DNA of 64,000 nt from NCBI GenBank assembly GCA_004352715.1, contig SCFE01000004.1:3424394-3488393 (forward strand). Direction: 5' to 3'. Every line of letters starts with the position of its first letter. Position 1 is the first letter of the stretch. The DNA is from Hofstenia miamia. Taxonomy: Eukaryota > Xenacoelomorpha > Acoela. A program made the translations under genes and the position numbers. This document shows, in pieces, positions 32,831-46,800 of this stretch. The notes below the pieces were generated by a model. That model made no database searches. It had not been told where the DNA came from and worked only from the letters and a program-made list of their open reading frames with translations.

Positions 32831-34647
32831 AACAAAGTTAAATAAATTTATTTGGAACAGCACAAATTCTTGTAGAAGAGAACTATCTACAATAATTAAT
32901 TTTTGTTGATGTGTAAATTGCAATTTCATTCATAAAGTCCAGAAGGGAATGACCATGTTGCTTAGAATTTTGAGATTTTAAATAATATTATGGCTACAGC
33001 TAAGCCTTGTGTAAAATGGCCAAACACAATTTTTTAGCATAAACCTGTTGATATGAGTCTACAATCTTTTAGCTGCATAATGGCATCAGTACATCTCAAA
33101 GCAAAGCAGATTCAAATAAAAAACCAGAAAATTACAGTTAAGCAATATGGCTAAAGCACAGATTTTTTTTATTCCTATCAACTGCAACAAAAGTTGTGAG
33201 ATACATCAAAAATGTTATATTGGAAAACAATATCCTTAACAGAAGTGATCTAAGAAGGATACTCTAAAATAGCATTAACAATTGTGTGAATGAATGTCTT
33301 AACAAGAGGCATTCTTATTTACCAAACTGATGAAAACAGCGTGTCCCTATATCCTACTATTTTTCAATCAGAAGTAGACATTTTGAAACATGGATTTTTA
33401 TGTGAGGATATAGAAATGCTAAAACATTGAGGACTATCTGAGCACAAAACTCCACATAAATCATACTGATTAACTGCAAAATCTGTTTCATTAAAATATA
33501 TGCCATTTGCCAATGTTGAAGACTAAATTTTAATATAAATGATTTTTAAGAAACTTGATCTTGTCTTGTATAACATCTTGGGTTCAAAATTTAAATTAAA
33601 AATTAAGTTCTTTAATTTACTTGGATAACTATCTACTGCAAACACCAATATAATCTTAGCCAAATGTGTACTATATTTGGAAAATTATATTAGTTTTATT
33701 GGATTCCTCAACCAAAATGTCAATTGCCAGAAATTTCCAGTTCAAGTGGAAGCATAAACTGAAAATTATCTGAAATCTTAAAATGCTGTTTATTACCTGA
33801 AGCAAAAATTAGTCATTGCAAAAGAATTTGCTAATTACATAAAGCAAAGTACAAAAGGTTATATAGTTTTATATTATATTACAAGTCTATACAAAAATTT
33901 ACCATAGTATAACGCAATAAAGAACTATAAATTTTAGCAACAAAACATAATTTAATGGACTTTTGTAACGCACTCTATTGTCCAAAATATGGTTTAGGCA
34001 TTGTGGTGCAGATTATATATTAGCTTTTTTAAAGACAATTATCCAAGAGCACTAACATGATACCACTTCTAGTATTTGTAATCAACTAATCAAATGCAGA
34101 CTAAATTCAATAATTAGAACATTAACCATTGTTGTAATATCACGTAATTATAGGCAGCATAATTGGTGATAAAAAATTATAAGACTATTACAATTCGTAA
34201 AAACAACGAATTATGTTATAGTAAATGCTTGTAACAGATCAAATCATAATAAAGATTAAGATTAAAGAATCAAATATAAAGTATAAATTGAAACTAAAAA
34301 TGAAAGTTTTTTTGAAAATGAAAGTTGAAATCAATGGCAATTTATATAATTGAAATTAATTCAAATGATTTTAACTAGAATATGTAATAATTGGAATCAC
34401 ATTGTCAGAGATGGATCTTCAATGCAATGCTCATATCACTTAAACGTCTACCAGTGAAATAATTTTGATATTATATAATTTAATCTTAAAAAATATCAAA
34501 GCATAAAAAACTAAATATAATTCTAAAATATTGTCTTATAAAAGAAATGTATTGATCCTATTAAAAACAGCTTCTAACGATTTGAAATGTCAAAAATAGT
34601 GCATTGTATTTGGAAATTACATAATTTTATTACAAATCAATTCATAA

Positions 34648-34890
34648 TTAATTATCTGGACAGCTTTCAAAGACATCATCTGAATGAATGTCAACAAAGT
34701 TTTCACTGGAAATTGATGTGGTTGGCATTGTTAAAACTGGATTGTCATCATCAACCTCACTAACACTTTTGGTTACCAAAGTTTGAATTGGTTTATTAAA
34801 TGATTTGATTGGTATAACATCAACATTTGATTTGTCCTCCTCAACGTGAATTTCTTGATTTTCTGAAGTAGTAACACAATTTAGAGCATC
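34648..34890 (-). CDS. CLEC16A: CLEC16A last exon (C-terminal tail)
   Basis: Acceptor TTATGCATTTAG|GATGC, 80 codons, stop TAA at 34650-34648. Acidic, Ser/Thr-rich tail ([33 protein letters not shown]). It is in phase with exon 10 across a 4.06-kb intron. Tail sequence is poorly conserved in the family, so the link is by phase, splice site and position. Confidence 0.7.
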   Translation of the reverse strand, partial: DALNCVTTSENQEIHVEEDKSNVDVIPIKSFNKPIQTLVTKSVSEVDDDNPVLTMPTTSISSENFVDIHSDDVFESCPDN

Positions 34891-37800
34891 CTAAATGCAT
34901 AAGTTACAATAGAATAGCATTCTTAAATCTAAAATCTGCTTGTAAAATAAGTAAATGCTGCTGTATACAAAGAGATTACGTCTCAACATCATATGGCAAA
35001 CAAGGTGCAAAACGAGGCCGGGGGATAAAGATATGTCAAATTTATTAGTTTCTACGAAAAATCGCTATCGTAATCACAACAGCCAAACGTTAATACAGTC
35101 ACATTCCAATTGATGTGAAACGCGTTTAAATCAATCAAAGTCATTTTTAGCGAATTTATGTAGAATCTTAAAGATCTTCGATCATTCAGATCTATATTTA
35201 GAAAATATATACCTAAACCAGCAGTCTCATCTACAAAAGTGAACATTACTATAAATGATTTTTGGAGAATTGAAAGAAAATCTCTCTCATCAATTGACTC
35301 TTTCACTGTTTAAGTAAATTTTCAGGAGATACCTCACACGTTTTTTTGTGTATTTTTTAACATTGTCGAGTGACCCAAATATGGAGCACAAGCTTACGAG
35401 TAATATGTCGCAGTGACCCATATATAGGGCATAGACAGTGAAAGGATTAAATTGTAATTTCTTCAATGCAATGCTACTTTAAGTGGGACCTAATTTAAAT
35501 AAATAACTATAATTATGCACTTGAACATTGCTCAGACGTAGGCTAAATAGTATTTAATATTGATTCCGCCGTAGTCAACAAACGTATAAAATACAATGTG
35601 CATTATTGGTGCAAATTGTGCACATGCGCTGCAGAATCCAGGGAATAAATACATTTTAAGCACACCTATTTTGAACCTAATATGAATGACTAGTTTGATC
35701 ATTTTATACTATTGTTCTTAACTCGATTGGAGAGGAAATAATCCCCCAGCTCCGCAGTCTTGAATGAAGCTGGCAATGTGTTTAATAATTTTGTGCCAAG
35801 CACAAATAAAAAAGTATCAGAAAACACAATTAAATTTTAATTACATATGGCATAGTAATGCATTTAAGATATGCAAGGTGGTCAAATTTCACCACTCGGG
35901 CTTTCTAGTGTTAAGAGAATTGAATTATATATGTAAAATGAAATAGAAGTTAGACATTAAATGCAATAAATTTGAATAATTACACAGATGTCCGAATAGC
36001 TTTGCAAAAGTAAAAGCATACAATAATATTTACAGTAGAAAGAGAACAACTGCGTATAAAGGAGGAACTATTGATGCGTAATATATGTTGTAGGCAAATT
36101 TTTCTCAGTGTCGTTATAGAAGAGTCTCTCTATATGGAGATAAAATATGTCTTTTGTACATTTAAGCAGGGACAACTGAATACAGCCCCTTGCTATACAC
36201 GTATCTACCCGACAGTTTTTCTTGCTTGAATGAGAAATAGCCATTAAATTTTATAAAATATGGAATGGATTAAAAATGTAATGAAATGAAACGGAAGTAT
36301 TTTGTACGATCTCGAACATTTGTTGGTCCCATCACCCCATTATTAATGATCCCGCTATTTGTTACATTCATAAGACGAATAGAAATAATTAACTGATCAC
36401 AGAAATGTTCTCCAATCATATGCAAACCGTGACCAGAATAACATTAATGAAAGCTATTAAATTTAGTTGAATTTGTTGAAGAAAATGGCGAGGAAAGTGA
36501 AAAAAAACGATTAGCTGCTATTAATGACAGTTCATGTAGTTGAATTTATCATATACCTGGATAACAGAACAGCAAATGCACAGAAGAAATATAAAACTTA
36601 GATTTCTGAAATATGTTTATTACATGAATCAGATTGTTGAAAATTGAAAACGTCTAAATAATACCAGTTGAAGGAATGCCAAAATTCACAAAAATGCAAT
36701 GAATGCCTCATATTAGGACTTTAGCTGACGGATTTAGCACAAATATTTAGTTGTTAAATTCGGCAATGAAAAATTTCCTTTTCTATAGCAATAATAACAT
36801 CGAAAGTTTGTTTATATGTCTGTACTTGGTTTTAATCAAGTACTGCCTGAAGTGTTCAGCATATCTCTTAGAGAAAACTAAAACTTTGCAAATAGATACT
36901 TACAGATCCTGAGAAGGGCTTAGCTATTGACATACTTAACGTTGACTGAGACAGGTAAATTTTTTGTAATCACAGATTTGATTTGTTAATTAGTATAAAT
37001 TTATTTCTTTATAAATTGATTTTCCCTACTGCCTCAGAAAAGCATTATGGGGGAAATGCGATCAAAAGCAGAACGAAGCGAGTCTCAATGGAACAGCTGG
37101 ATATAAATTGGTTTACATTACTGCATAAGAAAGGCTTTATGGCAATCAAAAGCCGAACCTCAAAGAAGCAACTAGTATTTCACAAAATTGCATCTGTTTG
37201 TATCTGTGCAAAAATTAAAAAACTGAATATTTAATTAATGAAATTTTATCAAACATATAATTCACAATAAAATTACTTCATTCTGCATACATTAATTTAA
37301 TGGATTTCATACATGCATATTTAAGGCTGCTAGCTCATGTACAACGGCTTAGCATATCCATTAAAAATTTGAAAAAATGCCTTTTTTCGAAAACTACTAA
37401 ATGCAAATTGTTGAAACAGCAACGAGTGTGGACAGGCTATTTTGATTGAGTAACATCTCATGAAGAACAGTTGAGTCAAAATATTGCAACATTTAAATGC
37501 ATTTTACCAATTTTTTAAAATGTTTTTGTAAAATATTAAATTTTTGAAACGAAAAAAAACCCTCCAAAAGATAGACACCTTCCAAATCGGACAAGTCACT
37601 GAGAATTATAGAAGTCTCAAATACGAGAGTCAATAACTCTAAATAAAATGATTTTAGTTAAAATTCGTAGAACAACTAATTGAAAACAATGTCGTCCGGA
37701 TATTTGTTTCAAATGCAAACAGCACAGGTGTTGCAGTCAATGACGTTTCCGCAATATTCATAAAAACAACGTCAGTTACAACCTCCAAACTGTAGAGGAA

Positions 37801-40800
37801 ACATTTACTAAACAGTTTTAAAAATATCTTCCTATTGGAACATATTAAACAATAAGAAAAAAACTAAATAAAAAATTATATACAACTGCATAAATTTCAT
37901 TTTAGCAGCAAAAATGAGAGTGTCTGCAAATACGACTATCCGGTGGCAAGTGAGAAATGAAAATTTGAATGATTGGCAATTTGAATATCCATAAGTTAAC
38001 CTTATTCACTATAAAAACTAAACTGTTTTTCAAGCAATTTTCTGCAAGCCTATTATGAAATTTAAAAATCCTAAAATATGGAAACAGCAATTGGTGAACG
38101 CGCCTGAACGTAATGTTGAAATTTGTATGAAAGTGTATTACTGAAACGATTCAATTTTTTTAAAAACATTTAAATTCTCAACACTTCCAATGTTCAGGTA
38201 ATCAGGAGGTCGAGAGCACATGGAGCAACAACTCAATCTTCTGTCCTTTTATGTAGATATCCCAGATTGGTGCGTGTTTGTGCAGTCAGATGTTTACGCG
38301 CCGAAAGAAAATGAAAAAGGAGATAGTCGTTTAATGTTTTTTCAAGAAACTGCAAAAAATTACAACAACCCATGGGCAGGTTAATGTCAAATTTTCATAA
38401 ATTTTAATATTTTAGGACAAAATATTAATGGCTATATTAATTGAAATTACTTTATATTATATTATTAACTGACTTAAGATTTGTTTTGTACAAGTTGAAG
38501 TAATGCTTAACTGCTTACAAAGCTTGACGTTCACATCATTTAAAATGCATCAATTTGTTAAATGCATGTTGAATCTTGACTAATGCTTGAGTGAGAATGA
38601 CCACAATTTTTATTGCATGGATATCAATATTATTCTTAACATTGACAAACATCACTGCAACCCTTGTCTTATTCCACATTTCCCCAGACTTTTCAGGTCT
38701 TCACAAACTCCAGGTGGAGCAATAAAAGATTACTGACAAAAATAGTTTTAAGCTAACAAAAGATGAATAACAACAATTTAGCAATATTAAACTGAAATAT
38801 ATCTAAATACCTATAGAACATCGGAATACAATTTTAACGATAACTAATAATTGCAAGGGCTTACATTCATCAAATTTTGCACTTTTCTCTAAATTATGAG
38901 CAAATATTAGCATATATGAATATAAATGCATTGAAATAGAAGTGCATACTTCTGTAACTGTTGGCTTGGTGATGATTATGGGCACTGGCTGGGTGTCGAT
39001 TACTGATTCTGACTTTTGAGATTGACCATGAATGATGGACCCAATTTGATTGAGTTTATGCTTACGTGCATTTACGGCGCCCTTTTGAATTCTCTGTCGA
39101 GCGGCCATACATCTGATGTGATCGTCAAAAACTAATTTAGTGGCAAGCAACGGCAACCCCGTATTAGTCTAAATTATACAGTTTATAATAGACAAATAAT
39201 ATTGCTACAAAATAGAGCAGTCATTTAACAGGCACGCACTAGTAGCGAATGAAAACAGTAGCTGATGATCAAAAAGTAGATTGGGAATGGAGGCAAGTTT
39301 TTATGATATTTCCCCTGTCATCTCAAACCCTACTAGTCAATATAATTGCCTACAAAATTGTTGGTTCATCCTAAATACAGACTTCTCATTACTTAATTGC
39401 TTTGCAGGTAGTTCAAAGCAGTGCCTCATTGTATTAACAGTTGGACATCCAAATCCTTAATATTTGATTGAAATGAGTCCAAAATTTGATTCTACCAAAC
39501 ATAACTGGAAAATACAACTTTCCAAGGATAAAATACAATTATCTGCCAGGTTGAAAACGAAGCTGTGCACAAAGTGAACTCACTAAACACGTAGCAAAGA
39601 GTCCAAAGAATGGCTTTGTTCATTTAAAGAAATGATTTTTGGCACTTAAAAATGGGCTTGGTATTTAAAAAATTGGCGTGGGCACAAAGTAGAGCTTGAG
39701 TAGCAAATTAAGTTAACGGTAGCGGACCACAGGCTGATGTAAACGCAGTGGTAGTGATCTTTTCAACTTGCATGAATATAATATTACTTAATTAGTGTAT
39801 ATAGAAATATAGAAAGTGAAAACCATTAAAATATTAATTGGATTGAATCAATAACAACCGATGATTACAATTACTACAAAGTAATTTGATACAAATTCAA
39901 CTACCATATATCTAATTTACTAATTGGGAAATCATACTCGTAATGCTTTATGAACTCGATGAACCGTTAATTGTAGACATCGATGATCATTTGAATCACT
40001 CGCTACTTGTGTTGTATACAACGGCCCTGCAAAACGCACAACACCCCACCCAAGCCAATTCTTGTCTGGTTCAACCAACAGAAGCTGACAATCACTAGCC
40101 AATAAAAAACGTTCTTTGTCTTCTACGCAACAGCGAATCAGATCACTAGATTCCAAATTCAAGCGANACCATGAATGATGGACCCAATTTGATTGAGTTT
40201 ATGCTTACGTGCATTTACGGCGCCCTTTTGAATTCTCTGTCGAGCGGCCATACATCTGATGTGATCGTCAAAAACTAATTTAGTGGCAAGCAACGGCAAC
40301 CCCGTATTAGTCTAAATTATACAGTTTATAATAGACAAATAATATTGCTACAAAATAGAGCAGTCATTTAACAGGCACGCACTAGTAGCGAATGAAAACA
40401 GTAGCTGATGATCAAAAAGTAGATTGGGAATGGAGGCAAGTTTTTATGATATTTCCCCTGTCATCTCAAACCCTACTAGTCAATATAATTGCCTACAAAA
40501 TTGTTGGTTCATCCTAAATACAGACTTCTCATTACTTAATTGCTTTGCAGGTAGTTCAAAGCAGTGCCTCATTGTATTAACAGTTGGACATCCAAATCCT
40601 TAATATTTGATTGAAATGAGTCCAAAATTTGATTCTACCAAACATAACTGGAAAATACAACTTTCCAAGGATAAAATACAATTATCTGCCAGGTTGAAAA
40701 CGAAGCTGTGCACAAAGTGAACTCACTAAACACGTAGCAAAGAGTCCAAAGAATGGCTTTGTTCATTTAAAGAAATGATTTTTGGCACTTAAAAATGGGC

Positions 40801-43800
40801 TTGGTATTTAAAAAATTGGCGTGGGCACAAAGTAGAGCTTGAGTAGCAAATTAAGTTAACGGTAGCGGACCACAGGCTGATGTAAACGCAGTGGTAGTGA
40901 TCTTTTCAACTTGCATGAATATAATATTACTTAATTAGTGTATATAGAAATATAGAAAGTGAAAACCATTAAAATATTAATTGGATTGAATCAATAACAA
41001 CCGATGATTACAATTACTACAAAGTAATTTGATACAAATTCAACTACCATATATCTAATTTACTAATTGGGAAATCATACTCGTAATGCTTTATGAACTC
41101 GATGAACCGTTAATTGTAGACATCGATGATCATTTGAATCACTCGCTACTTGTGTTGTATACAACGGCCCTGCAAAACGCACAACACCCCACCCAAGCCA
41201 ATTCTTGTCTGGTTCAACCAACAGAAGCTGACAATCACTAGCCAATAAAAAACGTTCTTTGTCTTCTACGCAACAGCGAATCAGATCACTAGATTCCAAA
41301 TTCAAGCGATCATCATTTTTACAAAGATCTTCGTCTAATACAATGGGGTCTAAAGGTTTAAGTGTAAGCATATTTAAAATACAAAATGTATAAATTTGAT
41401 AAAATCCTAACCTAAATGAGGTGAATCTTGCCCTCCAACAGCTTGCAACAAACTTCTTAAGCGTAAGAAAGCCAAAACAGTTTGTCGAAGGCGTTCTACA
41501 TCGCATGCAGGCAAACGAGTATGTGGGGAAATTCTTGTAAGTGGAGAAGACACAGGAGGCAAAAGGACTGAAGCATCATTAAGAATGCGTACGAAATCCA
41601 AAGGTGAGGAATTGAGATCATCTTCAAACACTTCGAGGAATAGGTGATGGTTAATGTACGAAGAGAGTTGTTTGGAAGATGTTTGGTAAAGTTTTGTAAT
41701 CAAGCGGGAGTGTGAGGGAGTGATGTTAGTTTTATCTAAACATTCTGTTCATAATAATACGAATATTTTTGCCCTAATTAAAACATACTGGCTAGACTCC
41801 AACATAGAGGTCCCAAAGACTACCATAAAGTATACTGTATTGAAATGATTTTCATATTATAGTAGGTGGCAAGTTTACATACAAAGATATTTTTTGCAAA
41901 GTGTATAAAGCATTAAAATAATGTAGTTGTTGAAAAATTGTATAGTCCAAGGTAAACATTTTGCGCAAGTTTATGAATGGTTACTTATTCTGTAACCGTA
42001 GTTACGAATTGTTATGAAAGATGATAAATGCATCAGTGAGACATACAATGACAACTAGCTGATTTATTAGAAATGAGAGAGTTTAAACATTAATGAGAAT
42101 TTAGATTTGAAAAGGATGGCTGTGGGCGTGTTTCAAGCTTAACTGAATTTGAACAATGAAATTTTTCAAACATTTTAGTAAGAAGTATAAGTGGAGCAAT
42201 GCCCAGGTAACAATCTTAAAATGCTGCGCAATTAAACGCAGACAGCATAATTTCTAAAATGCACTCAACGAAACAATTTGAGCAAAAAATTGTTCTGCCA
42301 TCCAAAGCATAGAGGCAATTTTCAAAAAATATGTAAATACGTATAAACAAAATAACTTTATAACATGATGTTGAATGCGATGAATAATGCAACTTTATCT
42401 TTCGGAAGATTACCAAAGCTAAGCAGAAATGATTCACACAGTTCTACTACCTAATGTAGCCCTGCAATAAAGTTACCAATTAACTCATAGAAGAGTAGTC
42501 AAAATATATAATACAGAAGCATTTACAATTAAAAAATCAAATTACACCTACTTTCCTCGGAAAGAAGCAAACGCCGCAAAAGGACGCAGGTGAACTGAAA
42601 CGTAGCATGTCTAATGCGAGTTGGATTGTCAGCTCCTACAGCTGCTGAAATGATGTCTGTCAAGTACTCATAGAGGTTACAGTTATAATCAGAACGGCCG
42701 GGTGTTAAATAAACCGATGAAAGACACATTTCTGATTTTTCGTAGTTATCCCAAAGCGCGTGAATCAGTAGCAATGCCAATAATGCCAGTCTAAAAATTA
42801 TATGAATGAAATGCAAAATGAAAAATGTAGAGTAAAATAATAGAGGGAGTACTATAACGCATGCCTTTACATAATAACAGTCGATAAAAATTAACTTTTT
42901 AAGTCTTCACCATTACATACAAAAGAAAAAATTAAAAATGAACTTTTCATAAATAATTAACAAGAGGTCTCGTAGATTGCACTCTAATGTATTCAACTAA
43001 GCACTGAATAATAGAGATATAAACAACAAAATTTATTGTTATTATTATTATTATTATTATTGTTATTTTGTCCGCTATGTACGGTTTTGTAATTATTCGG
43101 TCCGCTTTGTTCAATTTTGTGTAATTATTGGTTCCGCTCTGTACTTTTCTCATACTAATTTTAAAGGCAAATTTCATTTCGTAATAAATCTTGCAAAAAT
43201 TAATGGAATATCTTGAAACTTTGGTATATGGGAGATATTGGTCCGCTTATTAACATACTTGAGTTTCGGCCTCATCTTGTAAATATTCATGGAGAAAAAG
43301 GGGGGTGTCCGCTCTGTACTATGGTAAATTATTCCAAGTGTCCGCTCTGTACACCAAATTCGAATTTACCATAGTACAGAGCGGACCGAATTAGTATTAT
43401 TATTATAATGACGCTGAATAGCTGATTTTCGGGATTTTTTGGGTCTTTAGTGTCCTCAGTTTTTATCCAATTTCAACGAAACTTGGTGTGTAGCTTCGCT
43501 ATGCATTGCTTCATATGTGCAGTAATTTTGAGCAAAATAGGAGCATTAGTTTAAAAGGTAGGGGCTTCCCAATTTTGAAAAAAATGAATTATTATAATGG
43601 CACTGAATACAACTAAATTGAACTATTATAATGGCGCTAATACAACTTTGTACTATTATAATGGCGCTAAATACTACTAGTGAGTATATTATTGTAACTT
43701 TTTATTTAATATTAGTACATATTACTGTTAAATGATACACTGGATGATAACATACAACAATCAGCATTTTCGCAATGTCATAGCTCTTATAAAAATTTTT

Positions 43801-46800
43801 TCAAGGGAATGACCCTTAATAAAACGTTGTTTGTGCAGTTAATAAAGATCGGATCGATTTCGGACCACTTTTATTCTCTTCTACATAACATTTTACATCT
43901 AGAACAAACTTTTGAACTTATATAATGCAAAGACTAGTGCAAAATTGTTTGATTCAGTAATGTCCTACATTATCCTGCCCCTATATTGGTTCATGTTAAG
44001 ATTTCTTAAAAAATATAGGACTAGATCGCTTCTAAAAAACAATGAAAACCATTATCTAGATGCAAAATTTAATGTAGAAGCAAATAAACCTGGTTTGAAA
44101 GCAATCCGAACATTATTCGCTAAGCATTCTAAGTTTTCGCAAGAGCGTGTCCCCTAAAAAGTTTTTTATTTAAAAAATTCTCAAGACATGAGTTTATTCA
44201 GAATATTTAGTATGGATGCAACTTACTGCTTAATCTACTTCATATATACCAAAAAAATCAGTCGTTTTCAAAAATTTTTGTTTAATAATAGTAATAATAT
44301 ATTAAGCGCCATTATAACATTTTTTGTGTTTAGCGCCATTATAATAATTCACGAAATTGTATTCAGCGCCATTATAATAATTGAGGAGTATTCAGCGCCA
44401 TTATAATAATAATTAGTATTATTATTGTTATTATTATTTGTTACTATGAAAACTTTGGTAAATTTTGAAGAAAAAAATTAATCAACTATAGAGTCAGAAT
44501 ATTAAATAGAAATTATGGAAATTATATTAGTTGTTTCGCTTACATTCTAAGATAAATCAAACTTGTGGAAATGAAGCAAATCCGACAATGCTATAAAAGT
44601 ACGAATAGACGAAACCAAAAAATAATTTTTTAAACTTTCCTGTATACATTTGAAAGAAAACATTTAAAAAACACTGCAAAAAACAGTTGTTTTAAACAGT
44701 ATTTAAAAATGTTTTAAACAGGTCCTGTTTAAAACATGTCAACCTTGTCAGAATAAGTGCCAATTTGTAAAATAGCTTCTATTCCATTACGCTGTGAGAA
44801 TGCCCTAAAGATAGGCTTTCTAACAATGACAATGATTTCTTGCAATTTGCTTCAATTTGTCCAAATCGTAATATTAAAATATGACATTGTATAATATATG
44901 AAATTTTCAATTATTATATTACCTGTCATTATGTCGGCATTCAAGACACTTAAATATAATAGTTAAATGAGGTCTATCGATGAGTGAGGTGTATTTGGGG
45001 ACAAGTGCAGATGCGATTTCCAATGACTCTGTGAAAGCAATGCGTTCTGATACGCAGGGATAGTCTTCAAGCTTAAAGATTCGCCTGCAAATATTTATTG
45101 AACAATCTCGTAGCTTACCTAAAACATTGATAAGATTTCGAAAATTAAATACAAGAACTGCAATGTTTACATAAATAATTGTTCAAATATTTTACTCATA
45201 TTTTATAAAATTTTTTTTGAGGGATTAGACATTGGAAATAACAAAAAAGCTTTCAATTAAAAATTTCACGAGCAATTACTAAGAGAATCTAGCGTTGATA
45301 CAGAATTTTATAAATATTTGTAACAAGTTATTGTGGCAGGAAACATTTTGACAGTCATATTTGGGAAACAGTATTTCCATTGCTTACAATAGAAAAAGAC
45401 AACCAATATTTATGAAAATATTGAAATATGACATAAGCGTTAAAATTAAACAAATGTAAAGTGGTTTAAACAGATTGTTTGCGAGAAGTAATGCGAATAA
45501 ATGCAATGAATGATAAGCAATCTCAACTAAACGAAATGCTGCAACTGCTAAAAATGGAGTAAATAACTTTCAAATTTCGAAAATTTCTCCCCTAGTAGCA
45601 TTTTCCCAAAAATTATTAAATATTACATTGTGCATTTTCAGTTAAAAGACAATTTGCTTTACAGAGAAATTTAAGTACCTTTTTTCAACACATTTATTTT
45701 AAGAGACTATATCGAAAAGCGTATTTTGCAAATCTGTTATCATAATTTAGGGACAGAACTTTTAGAACTTCCTATACTATTCGAATTACAAATTATATTT
45801 TAGCATACTATTTAAACAGTATTGAAGTGAACACTTATGTGTTATTTTCAGGTAAATATTTATAGACAGGTTTATCTTAAATAATCCCGTACTTGTAAAT
45901 AATTTGATAAATATTTAATGCGTGAATGTAGCATAAATGCTGTAAGAATCTATTAAAATCCACATTTCAAAAATCGTTTATTTCCACAAATTCTCAAAGT
46001 AGACATCTACGATAAGCCCAATAAAAGTCAAAGCACTGTCATCTAATCCTACAGTTGCAATTGCCAGTAGGGAATAATGAGATTGATTTACAGAGGCATG
46101 AAGAAACAAAAAAATTCAACTAGTAGTGTGAGGAGCAAATTCAAATTATATCTTGGAGCGGCCAAAATTGGTTTAGTTTTTAAGTAAATTAAAGGAATAC
46201 TAAATACTACTATCAAGTGAAAAAAAATTACTAATTAAACGATGCAGTGGTAAAGCAGACAATTACAAACCTGATGATTTGCGAGAAAATACGTTTTCTA
46301 CGAGAAAATCAGGAATTTCAAAAGAAGCATAGTGCGTGACATTAAATGCTTCCAACGAATCATGGTTAGAAACAAGCAGAAATATTAAAGTCTTTATCAA
46401 CGGTTCGTATTGGATAACAATCAAAAACTGCGCAACACAATATAGAGAAAGAGCCAACGATGTGCGAGGAAAATTGTAATAAGGCTCAGCACCTAAAATA
46501 GTATGACAAACTCGAAAACGTGGATTATTGCGTTCAGATTGCAAATACCGTTATTTTTGGTCAGAAGACATTGTATTTTATTTTGGGTTGCCACGCGTAT
46601 AGATTAAATATGAGAGAGAAACTTTTTAAAAGAAACATCTTTTAAATTTTGAAAACTCCTTAAAAATATTTTTTAAAATCAGTTGTCACTATCACTCAGT
46701 TTACATACATTCTCTAGTGACAAGGAAGCATATATTTAATATTAAAGGAGATTATAAAAAAGGCGCATTTTAAAGAGGATAAAACAGAATTGACATTATC

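Larger units (their letters stand above)
30097..34647. other. 4.5-kb gene-free AT-rich region
   Basis: No frame with family or splice support on either strand. It contains one old direct duplication (30200-31350 and 31830-32830), reported separately. It lies between Polinton 2 and the last exon of the CLEC16A homologue and probably includes that gene's 3' UTR near 34640. Confidence 0.6.
34891..38219. other. last intron of the CLEC16A homologue (left part)
   Basis: Mostly non-coding. Holds an orphan minus-strand frame (35052-35305), a piggyBac-type MITE relict (35298-35446) and, at 37030-37175, two similar stretches about 100 bp apart (GATCAAAAGCAGAAC and CAATCAAAAGCCGAAC). Nothing else supported. 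Confidence 0.5.

Noticed and set aside
39932-40162. Genuine tandem duplication of a CLEC16A exon
   Set aside because: Equal-length identical copies meet exactly at a single N, which points to an assembly overlap.
42947-43177. 76-codon minus-strand frame
   Set aside because: It spans the ATT microsatellite and foldback element A; the Ile/Asn run comes from the microsatellite.
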